Below are positions 17,402 to 23,717 of a DNA stretch of 64,000 nucleotides, piece after piece. Below the pieces are notes generated by a model, which made no database searches, was not told the DNA's origin, and saw only the letters and a list, made by a program, of their open reading frames with translations. Location of the stretch: NCBI RefSeq assembly GCF_051900415.1, contig NZ_JBHZGL010000012.1:1-64000 (forward strand), given 5' to 3'. The position numbers were made by a program, and so were the translations under genes. Every line of letters starts with the position of its first letter. Within the stretch, counting starts at the first letter, position 1. The stretch is from Frateuria_A sp051900415. GTDB lineage: Bacteria > Pseudomonadota > Gammaproteobacteria > Xanthomonadales > Rhodanobacteraceae.

Positions 17402-18502
17402 ATGGCGATCACGGTGGGCGCGTTGCGCGAGGTGGCGGACGGCGAGCGGCGGGTGGCGGTCACGCCGGAGATCGCGCGCAAGCTGCAAGGCAAGGGCGTG
17501 CGGGTGTTGCTGGAGCGCGGCGCGGGTGTGGCCGCGGGTTTTCCGGATGCGACCTACGGCGAGATCGAGTTTGGCGACGCGTCGCAGGTGCTGGCGCAAT
17601 CGGACCTGCTCACGTGCGTGCTGCCGCCATCGGATGAGGCCCTGCGCCAGCTGCGCGAGGGCGCGCTTGTCGTCGGCCAGTTGCGCCCGCACGGCGCGGC
17701 GGCGCGCATCGTTGCGCTGGGCAAGCGCAGGCTCACGGCCTTCGCGCTGGAACTGCTGCCGCGCACCACCCGCGCGCAGGCGATGGACGTGCTGAGCTCG
17801 CAGGCGGCGGTGGCCGGCTACCGCGCCATGCTGATCGCGGCCGAAGCCTGTCCGAAGTTCTTCCCGATGCTGACTACCGCCGCCGGTACCATCCGCCCCT
17901 CGCGCGTGCTGGTGATCGGCGCGGGCGTCGCCGGGCTGCAGGCGATCGCCACGGCGCGGCGGCTCGGCGCGCAGATCGAGGGTTACGACGTGCGGCCGGA
18001 AACGCGCGAGCAGGTCGAGTCGCTCGGCGCCAAGTTCCTCGACCTGGGCGTCAGCGCGGCCGGCAGCGGCGGCTACGCGCGCGAGCTGTCGGAGGACGAG
18101 CGGCGGGCGCAGCAGCAGGCGTTGGCTGAGCATCTGAAGCTGGTGGACGTGATCGTGACCACCGCGGCGGTGCCCGGTCGCCCGGCACCGAAGATCCTCA
18201 GCGCGGCGATGGTCGAGGGCATGAAGCCCGGCGCGCTGATCGTGGACCTGGCGGCCGAAGGTGGCGGCAACTGCGAGCTGACCCGGCCAGGCGAGCGCGT
18301 GGAGCACGCGGGCGTCACCATCCTGGGGCCGCTGAACCTGCCCGCGGGCGCGCCGCTGCATGCGTCGGAGATGTATGCGCGCAATGTGTACAACTTCGTC
18401 GAGTTGCTATTGCACGACGGTGCGCTGGCGCCAGACTTCGAGGACGAGCTGGTTGCCAGGACGTGCCTGACGCGCGGTGGCGAGCCGCACTTTTCCGGCT
18501 GA
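17402..18502 (+). CDS. pntAA: NAD(P) transhydrogenase alpha subunit part 1
   Basis: The 366-residue cytoplasmic, NAD(H)-binding domain I of proton-translocating transhydrogenase. Hallmarks are the N-terminal VAVTPEIARKL, the RAQAMDVLSSQAAVAGYRA region, the Rossmann loop VIGAGVAGLQAIATARRLGA and IVDLAAEGGGNCE. It works with PntAB and PntB to move hydride from NADH to NADP+ using the proton gradient. As in the three-gene type of Rhodospirillum, the alpha subunit is split. The partner genes start only at 20270, after an opposite-strand sigma-factor module. Confidence 0.95.
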   Translation: MAITVGALREVADGERRVAVTPEIARKLQGKGVRVLLERGAGVAAGFPDATYGEIEFGDASQVLAQSDLLTCVLPPSDEALRQLREGALVVGQLRPHGAAARIVALGKRRLTAFALELLPRTTRAQAMDVLSSQAAVAGYRAMLIAAEACPKFFPMLTTAAGTIRPSRVLVIGAGVAGLQAIATARRLGAQIEGYDVRPETREQVESLGAKFLDLGVSAAGSGGYARELSEDERRAQQQALAEHLKLVDVIVTTAAVPGRPAPKILSAAMVEGMKPGALIVDLAAEGGGNCELTRPGERVEHAGVTILGPLNLPAGAPLHASEMYARNVYNFVELLLHDGALAPDFEDELVARTCLTRGGEPHFSG

Positions 18503-18510
18503 GTCCTGGC

Positions 18511-18591
18511 AGGAGCGCACCCTGTGCGCGAACGCCATGACCGGGTTGTCCGGGATGGCGCGGCTGCCGGTCGCGCACAGGGTGCGCTCCT
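18511..18591. repeat. inverted pair of AGGAGCGCACC repeat
   Basis: A 21-nt arm at 18511-18531 beginning AGGAGCGCACCCTGTGCGCG is repeated perfectly in inverse orientation at 18571-18591, 39 nt apart. It sits exactly where the pnt operon is broken, between pntAA and the convergent DUF3106-like gene, and could fold into a long hairpin in either transcript. Confidence 0.85.
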
Positions 18592-18656
18592 ACAGCGGTC
18601 CGGGCGCGCCTGAGTCTATGCACCTCGCCGGTGCAGGCAGTCCGCGGTGGCTTTCC

Positions 18657-19160
18657 TCAATGGCCCGGCGGGGGCGGGCCTGGCGGATGCCGCAGCCCCT
18701 GCAGCCGCTGCTCGATCGTCTGCGAACGCCACTGGCGCAGCAGCCGCTCGCGCTGGTCCGGCGGCATGTGCTGGAACTGCTCGTAGGCCTCGTGCAGGCG
18801 TGCACGCTGCTCCGGCGGCAGCCGGTGGAACTTGTGCATGTTCTCGCGGGCGCGTTCGCGCTCATCGGGTGTCATGGTCTGCCAGCGGGCGATGCGCTGG
18901 CGGATCTCCTCGCGCCGGTCCGGCGGCAGGGTGACCCAGTGTTCGGCGCGCTTGAGCATGTGCTGCTGCTTGCGCGGCGACATGCCGTTCCAGTGCCCGC
19001 GCAGCGGGGCGAGCACCTCCTGCTGGGCCGGGTCCAGGCTTTGCCAGGGACGCGGGGTCGCAGGCGCGGACGAAGCGCCGGGTGGCGGCGCGTCCTGCGC
19101 ATGCAGCGGCGCCAGGACGGCCAGGGCGAACAGCAGCGGGAGCAGTGCGAAGCGGGTCAT
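18657..19160 (-). CDS. secreted DUF3106-family protein
   Basis: The 167-residue protein has a signal peptide (about 1-21, ending LHAQ), a Pro-rich spacer, then repeated short motifs of the type W-x-x-M/L-(T/S/P)-P-x-x-R/E: WNGMSPRKQQ, WVTLPPDRREEI, WQTMTPDERE, FHRLPPEQRA, FQHMPPDQRE. This repeat is characteristic of DUF3106, an uncharacterised periplasmic family often found next to ECF sigma genes. It follows the putative anti-sigma gene by 3 nt and completes a three-gene operon. Confidence 0.88.
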   Translation of the reverse strand: MTRFALLPLLFALAVLAPLHAQDAPPPGASSAPATPRPWQSLDPAQQEVLAPLRGHWNGMSPRKQQHMLKRAEHWVTLPPDRREEIRQRIARWQTMTPDERERARENMHKFHRLPPEQRARLHEAYEQFQHMPPDQRERLLRQWRSQTIEQRLQGLRHPPGPPPPGH

Positions 19161-19163
19161 GAG

Positions 19164-19544
19164 TCAGCGGCGTACCTTCACGCGGTCGTTGGCGGCCAGC
19201 CAACCGTAGAAATCGAGGTTCTGGTAGAGCTGCGGGTCGGCGCTGTCGGCGTCCGGCGGCAGGTCGGTATCCGTATCGGCGGTGGACGCCGCCGGCACCG
19301 CGTGCGCAGGCGCATGGTCGGCGTGGTGCGACGGTTGCCAGATCATCAGCGTGGCCAGCGCGAGCACGGCGAAGGCGCCGGCCGGCAGCAGCAGGCGCGA
19401 AGCGACGCGTGCGGGTGGCTGCGCGGCTTCCAGCGCCTGTCGGCGGGCGGCGCGCAGGCGGCCGCTGGTGGCCGGGTCGAGCTGCCGGCTGGCTTCCTGG
19501 TACAGCGCGCGGGCGCGCTGGGCCAGCTTGTCCGGATCGGTCAT
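19164..19544 (-). CDS. putative anti-sigma factor (single-pass membrane protein)
   Basis: The 126-residue protein has a charged cytoplasmic N-terminal part of about 50 residues, one transmembrane helix (LLLPAGAFAVLALATLMIW, about 51-70) and an acidic periplasmic tail ending DFYGWLAANDRVKVRR. It overlaps the sigma gene stop by ATGA and precedes the DUF3106 gene. Topology and place suggest a regulator of the sigma factor. No zinc anti-sigma motif is visible, so the call is mainly contextual. Confidence 0.7.
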   Translation of the reverse strand: MTDPDKLAQRARALYQEASRQLDPATSGRLRAARRQALEAAQPPARVASRLLLPAGAFAVLALATLMIWQPSHHADHAPAHAVPAASTADTDTDLPPDADSADPQLYQNLDFYGWLAANDRVKVRR

Positions 19545-20125
19545 TGCCAGTCCTCCAGTTGATCGCGCAGATGGTGCATTGCGCGGGACAGATGAGTTTT
19601 CACGCTGCCTTCGGAGCAGCCCATGGCCTGTGCGGTCTGCGCCACGTCCAGACCCTCCAGCATGCGCAGCAGAAACGCTTCGCGCTGGCGTTGCGGCAGG
19701 CGCTGCACCGCGGCGGAAAGATCGGCCCAGGACTGGCTGTCGTGCAGCCGCTGCAGCGGGCCGGGGCCGTGGTCGGGCGGTTCCCAGGCGGGCAGGTCCT
19801 CGCCGTCCTCGTCGCGCCCGCCCAGCCAGCCGACCACGATCGAGCGCACCTTGCGGCGGCGCTGCAAATCGACGATGCGGCGGCGCAGGATGCCCCAGAA
19901 CAACGGCGTCCATTCCTGCGCGGGCTTGTCGCGGTAGTGCTTGACCAGCCGCAGCATGGCGTCCTGCACCGCGTCGAGCGCGTCTTCGCGATGGCCCAGT
20001 TGCAGCTCGGCCAGGCGGAAGGCGCGCCGCTCGACGTCGGCCAGGAAGGCATCCAGCGTCGCCGGCACGGCGCGCTCGGGCGTCGCCAGCAGGTCGCTGT
20101 CGAGGGTGCCTGCGAGGCTGCTCAT
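19541..20125 (-). CDS. ECF-family RNA polymerase sigma factor
   Basis: The 194-residue factor has region 2 with REDALDAVQDAMLRLVKHY and the DNA-melting segment LFWGILRRRIVDLQRRRK. An unusually long charged linker (GGRDEDGEDLPAWEPPDHGPG) comes next. Region 4 has LPQRQREAFLLRMLEGLDVAQTA and CSEGSVKTHLSRAMHHLR. ATG 20125 is chosen because the upstream extension overlaps the pntAB promoter area. It leads the operon with the putative anti-sigma and DUF3106 genes, divergent from pntAB. Confidence 0.92.
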   Translation of the reverse strand: MSSLAGTLDSDLLATPERAVPATLDAFLADVERRAFRLAELQLGHREDALDAVQDAMLRLVKHYRDKPAQEWTPLFWGILRRRIVDLQRRRKVRSIVVGWLGGRDEDGEDLPAWEPPDHGPGPLQRLHDSQSWADLSAAVQRLPQRQREAFLLRMLEGLDVAQTAQAMGCSEGSVKTHLSRAMHHLRDQLEDWQ

Positions 20126-20269
20126 GGCATCGAGATCCGCGTCATCGGCGCTGCGGCCCTGTTCCGGTTCGGTCGGATGCTTCAACGCGGCAGACTCGCA
20201 CGGGTTGACGCGCGACCGTATGATGCGGTCGCAACCGCTCGAAGGGGCGGGCGGACAGGGGAAGGGGTC

Positions 20270-20575
20270 ATGCTCGACGGTTTCCTGGCGCTGTATGTCT
20301 TCATGCTCGCGGCGTTCACGGGCTACGAGATCATCGCGCGGGTGCCGGTGATCCTGCACACGCCGCTGATGTCCGGTTCGAACTTCATTCACGGGATCGT
20401 GCTGGTCGGTGCCATGATCGCGCTGGGCCACGCGCAGACGCCACTGGAAATCGGCATCGGCTTCGTCGGCGTGCTGCTGGGTGCCGGCAACGCCGCAGGC
20501 GGCTATGTGGTGACCGAGCGGATGCTGGAGATGTTCAAATCCAGCCGCCCCGGTGGGCCGGAGTCGCGCCGATGA
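20270..20575 (+). CDS. pntAB: NAD(P) transhydrogenase alpha subunit part 2
   Basis: The 101-residue membrane part of the alpha subunit has three hydrophobic helices: LALYVFMLAAFTGYEII, FIHGIVLVGAMIAL and IGIGFVGVLLGAGNAAGGYVV. With the helices of PntB it forms the proton channel. The ATG is preceded by GGGGAAGGGG. Its stop overlaps the pntB start in ATGA, so the two are translationally coupled. It is separated from pntAA by 1.77 kb and so needs a promoter of its own or readthrough. Confidence 0.93.
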   Translation: MLDGFLALYVFMLAAFTGYEIIARVPVILHTPLMSGSNFIHGIVLVGAMIALGHAQTPLEIGIGFVGVLLGAGNAAGGYVVTERMLEMFKSSRPGGPESRR

Positions 20576-21999
20576 GCTGGCTGCCGGGGGCGATCAAGGC
20601 CTGCTATTTCCTTGCTGCACTGCTTTTCATCCTTGGCCTCAAGCGCATGAGCTCCCCGCGCAGTGCGCGCGGCGGCATCGTGTGGGCGGGCTTGGGGATG
20701 GCGCTGGCGGTGGTGGCGACCTTCGCGCTGCCGGGGCTGGCCCATCGCGGGCTGATCCTGGCAGCGCTGTTGCTGGGCACCGGGGCCGCGTGGTGGTCGG
20801 GCCGGCGTGTGGCGATGACGGCCATGCCGCAGATGGTCGCGCTGTACAACGGCATGGGCGGCGGCGCCGCGGCGGCGATCGGCGCGGCCGAGCTGGTGGC
20901 GTTTTCGGGCGCCGCGGTGACGTTGCTCGATGGCGGCCGCTTTACCGCCGACGGAGAGGCACCGGGCACCGTGCAACTGGCGCTGGCGGTGCTGGGCGCG
21001 TTGATCGGGGCGGTGAGCTTTTCCGGCTCGCTGGTCGCCTTCGCCAAGCTGCAGGGCTGGCTGGACCGGCGCTTCGTGTTTCCCGGCCAGCGCGCGGTCA
21101 ATTTGATGGTGCTGGCGCTGGCGGTCGTGTTGGGCGTGTTGCTGGCCGCCGGCACGCTTGCGCCAGGCGTGATCGCCGGCTTCTTCGCGCTGGCGCTGCT
21201 GTTCGGCCTGATGATGACGCTGCCGATCGGCGGCGCCGACATGCCGGTGGTGATCTCGCTGTACAACGCCTTCACCGGGCTGGCGGTGGCGTTCGAGGGC
21301 TTCGTGCTGGGCAACGAGGCGATGATCATTGCCGGCACCGTGGTCGGTGCGGCCGGCACCCTGCTGACTCAGTTGATGGCCCGGGCGATGAACCGCTCGC
21401 TCGGCAACGTGCTGTTCGGCAGCTTCGGCGCGGCCTCGGGCGCTGCCCAGGCGATCGGCGGCGCGCAGAAGCCCGTCGAGGCGACCGACGCGGCCGTGAT
21501 GATGGCCTATGCCGAGCGCGTGGTGATCGTGCCGGGTTATGGCATGGCCGTGGCGCAGGCGCAGCACAAGGTGTGGGAGTTCGCGCGGTTGTTGATCGAG
21601 CGCGGAGTCAAAGTGAAGTTCGCCATCCATCCGGTCGCCGGGCGCATGCCGGGGCACATGAACGTACTGCTGGCCGAGGCGGGCGTGCCGTATGACCTGA
21701 TCGCGGACATGGACGAGATCAACGCGGAATTCCCCAGCACCGACGTGGCGCTGGTGATCGGCGCCAACGACGTGGTGAACCCGTTGGCCAAGACCGACCC
21801 GGCCTCGCCGATCTATGGCATGCCGATCCTCGACGTGGCTGTGGCGAAGAACGTCATCGTGGTCAAGCGCGGCAAGGGCACCGGCTTTGCCGGTATCGAG
21901 AACGCGCTGTTTTACGCGGATAACGCGCGCATGCTGTATGGCGACGGGCAGGCGGTGGCCGCGGAGCTGGTGGCGGCGCTCAAGGGGCTCGACGCGTAA
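20572..21999 (+). CDS. pntB: NAD(P) transhydrogenase beta subunit
   Basis: The 475-residue protein has an N-terminal membrane half of about 280 residues with eight or nine helices, including MPQMVALYNGMGGGAAAAIGA and MPVVISLYNAFTGLAVAFEGF. The C-terminal NADP(H)-binding domain III shows VVIVPGYGMAVAQAQHKV, the loop HPVAGRMPGHMNVLLAEA, DMDEINAEF and VVVKRGKGTGFAGIEN. It completes the transhydrogenase with PntAA and PntAB. Family length is normal and no lesion is seen. Confidence 0.97.
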   Translation: MSWLPGAIKACYFLAALLFILGLKRMSSPRSARGGIVWAGLGMALAVVATFALPGLAHRGLILAALLLGTGAAWWSGRRVAMTAMPQMVALYNGMGGGAAAAIGAAELVAFSGAAVTLLDGGRFTADGEAPGTVQLALAVLGALIGAVSFSGSLVAFAKLQGWLDRRFVFPGQRAVNLMVLALAVVLGVLLAAGTLAPGVIAGFFALALLFGLMMTLPIGGADMPVVISLYNAFTGLAVAFEGFVLGNEAMIIAGTVVGAAGTLLTQLMARAMNRSLGNVLFGSFGAASGAAQAIGGAQKPVEATDAAVMMAYAERVVIVPGYGMAVAQAQHKVWEFARLLIERGVKVKFAIHPVAGRMPGHMNVLLAEAGVPYDLIADMDEINAEFPSTDVALVIGANDVVNPLAKTDPASPIYGMPILDVAVAKNVIVVKRGKGTGFAGIENALFYADNARMLYGDGQAVAAELVAALKGLDA

Positions 22000-22004
22000 T
22001 GACC

Positions 22005-22063
22005 GGTAGGCTTCGGTCCAACCGCGGCTCTTCCCGAAGGGCGCGGGCTGAAGCCGACCCTAC
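22005..22063. repeat. diverged GGTAGGCTTC/GAAGCCGACCCTAC palindrome after pntB
   Basis: Imperfect inverted arms at 22005-22022 and 22044-22063 resemble the repeat at 11583-11648. The pair lies between converging genes and may serve as a transcription end. Confidence 0.5.
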
Positions 22064-22548
22064 GAAGTCTTGCGCGGCCGGCGGCTGGCGATCCAGACGG
22101 CGAGCAGCGCGCCGGCGAGGGTGAATACGATATCGGTCGGGCGCACCGCGAGCTGCGCGAGCGAGAGCAGCATGGCCAGCCCGGCGCCCCGCAGCGCGTC
22201 CAGCAAACCCATCCCCATGGAGCCGGCGATCCTCGCCGCGGCGGTCAGCACGTCGACATACACGGCGGCCAGCACGGTCGCGCCCGCAGCCAGCGTGGCA
22301 GCCACGCGCCCGGCCGGACGCACCCAGCCACGGATAGCCAGCGCCAGCAGCACGCCGACCACCAGCGCCAGCGCGGGCAGCGGGCGTTGCAGCGCCATCG
22401 TCGGAAGCATCCACACCGCACCGGCGGCGAGCCCCAGCATGGCCGCGCTGAAGGCGGCGAACAACAGCGGGATCAGGCGCACGGGCACGGCCCATGCGGC
22501 GGAAAGTGAAAAGCCATGCGGTTCCTGCGGATCGTGGAGCAAACGCAC
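22060..22548 (-). CDS. integral membrane protein, unknown function
   Basis: The 162-residue protein begins at GTG 22548 with a G-rich ribosome site. After a short N-terminal stretch (MRLLHDPQEPHGFSLS) it has four or five hydrophobic segments spread over the whole length and ends in a basic RRPRKTS tail. No residue pattern points to a known transporter or enzyme. It is divergent from sufT and convergent with pntB. Composition matches the neighbours, so it is probably a native gene. Confidence 0.7.
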   Translation of the reverse strand: MRLLHDPQEPHGFSLSAAWAVPVRLIPLLFAAFSAAMLGLAAGAVWMLPTMALQRPLPALALVVGVLLALAIRGWVRPAGRVAATLAAGATVLAAVYVDVLTAAARIAGSMGMGLLDALRGAGLAMLLSLAQLAVRPTDIVFTLAGALLAVWIASRRPRKTS

Positions 22549-22712
22549 ATGATAACCCGCCCCTGCATCCAGCCCCCTCAGTGCGTGCTCGCTCCCTTGA
22601 GAAACCGGGGGCGGGCCTGATCTTGGTCAGCGGCCCACGTCCGCGGCGGGGCATAATAGAGCGCTTCCCCGCCGCGTTTGCGCGGCTTCGACGAGTGATC
22701 GGCAGGATCGGC

Positions 22713-23270
22713 ATGAGTGGCTTCAGTCTTAGCAGCGAACCCTTCACCCTGGAACGCGATTGCGTGGCGGTGATGGTGCCGCAGGGCGAGAGCGTGACGC
22801 TTCCGGCCGGACAGATCGGCTACATCACCCAGGCGCTGGGCGGCAGCTTCACCGTGTACGTGGAGGGCAACCTGTTCCGCATCGCCGGCTACGATGCCGA
22901 TGCGCTGGGCAAGGAACCGCCGCCGCCGATCGAACTGGCCGCCGATGCCAGCGACGAAGACGTGGAAAAGCTCGTCTGGCAGCAACTGCGCACCGTGTTC
23001 GATCCGGAAATTCCGATCAACGTGGTGGAGCTCGGGCTGGTCTACGACGTCTCCATCGAGGCGGGCGACAACGACTCGCGCAAGGTCTACGTCAAACTCA
23101 CGCTGACCGCACCCGGCTGCGGCATGGGCGACATCCTGGTCGACGACGTGCGTACCAAACTCGAATTGATCCCGACCGTCGGCGAGGCGGATGTCGACCT
23201 GGTGTTCGATCCGCCGTGGAATCATTCGATGATGTCGGATGCGGCCAAGCTCGAGACCGGCATGCTCTGA
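22713..23270 (+). CDS. sufT: putative Fe-S cluster assembly protein SufT
   Basis: The 185-residue protein combines an N-terminal beta-rich segment (LERDCVAVMVPQGESVTLPAG) with a MIP18/DUF59 domain. The latter has the hallmark TVFDPEIPINVVELGLVYDV, TLTAPGCGMGDILVDDV with its conserved Cys, and VFDPPWN. SufT is an auxiliary factor for maturing iron-sulphur proteins. Here it is apart from a suf operon. ATG 22713 aligns with the family, while the longer frame upstream overlaps the divergent promoter region. A strong terminator follows. Confidence 0.92.
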   Translation: MSGFSLSSEPFTLERDCVAVMVPQGESVTLPAGQIGYITQALGGSFTVYVEGNLFRIAGYDADALGKEPPPPIELAADASDEDVEKLVWQQLRTVFDPEIPINVVELGLVYDVSIEAGDNDSRKVYVKLTLTAPGCGMGDILVDDVRTKLELIPTVGEADVDLVFDPPWNHSMMSDAAKLETGML

Positions 23271-23299
23271 GTTGAACGCCTGTTAACCGAGCGAGTTCC

Positions 23300-23325
23300 A
23301 AGCCCGGCATGTCCGGGCTTTTTTT
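23300..23325 (+). terminator. rho-independent terminator of sufT
   Basis: AAGCCCGG, short loop CATGT, CCGGGCTT followed by a run of T. The stem is 7-8 bp, 30 nt after the sufT stop codon. Confidence 0.9.
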
Positions 23326-23432
23326 ATGCGCGCGCAGCTCTGTTTGCGCGCCTGTAAGTGGCTTCGCTACGCGGTTTTCGCGCGGGCCTAACAGCGACGA
23401 TCACAATTCGGATACCTAGGAAAAATTCACCC

Positions 23433-23460
23433 TTGACCCCTCCGCAAGCGGGCTCTTAAT
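23433..23460 (+). promoter_or_regulatory. candidate sigma-70 promoter of the M4 protease gene
   Basis: TTGACC (23433-23438) and CTTAAT (23455-23460) are spaced by 16 bp. They lie about 250 nt before the protease ATG, implying a long 5' leader. This is a motif match only. Confidence 0.45.
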
Positions 23461-23494
23461 GTCGACGAATCCGTTGGCGGGGAGGTTGACGGAT

Positions 23495-23717
23495 GGTCCT
23501 GCAGCGACGACAGGGGGTTCCTGCGTCGCCCTCGCATGATGAGCCCGCGTACTGCCCTCTCAGGGAAGAAAGGGGGAGAAGCAGCGCGCATCGGGATGCA
23601 GCCAGGACCGTTGGCAAACAGTGGCGCCGTGCCCGGCACGGCTAATTCACTCATGGGGTCCGAAGTGACCGCATCAGGTCCGCTCGCCCCGAATTTCTCT
23701 TTTACGGAGTACCTGAA
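23495..23717 (+). ncRNA. structured 5' leader of the M4 protease gene
   Basis: GGTCCTG (23495-23501) can pair with CAGGACC (23603-23609) to close a multibranch fold. Inside it are a hairpin of GCGACG and CAGG paired with CCTG and CGTCGC (23504-23528) and GCATC/GATGC (23588-23599). Beyond it are GCCGTG/CACGGC (23626-23642) and TCACT/AGTGA (23647-23668). This density of pairing in a leader suggests a regulatory RNA. It does not match a riboswitch consensus that I know, including c-di-GMP-I. Confidence 0.4.

Noticed and set aside
23536..23571. TGATGAG followed by GAAA, reminiscent of a hammerhead ribozyme core
   Set aside because: The base before TGATGA is A rather than C, stem II pairs poorly, and no cleavage-site arrangement with stems I and III could be built.
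23495..23717. c-di-GMP-I riboswitch in the protease leader
   Set aside because: GGCAAAC occurs once, but the rest of the consensus (paired CACGCACAGGG and GACGCAAAGCC blocks) is missing.
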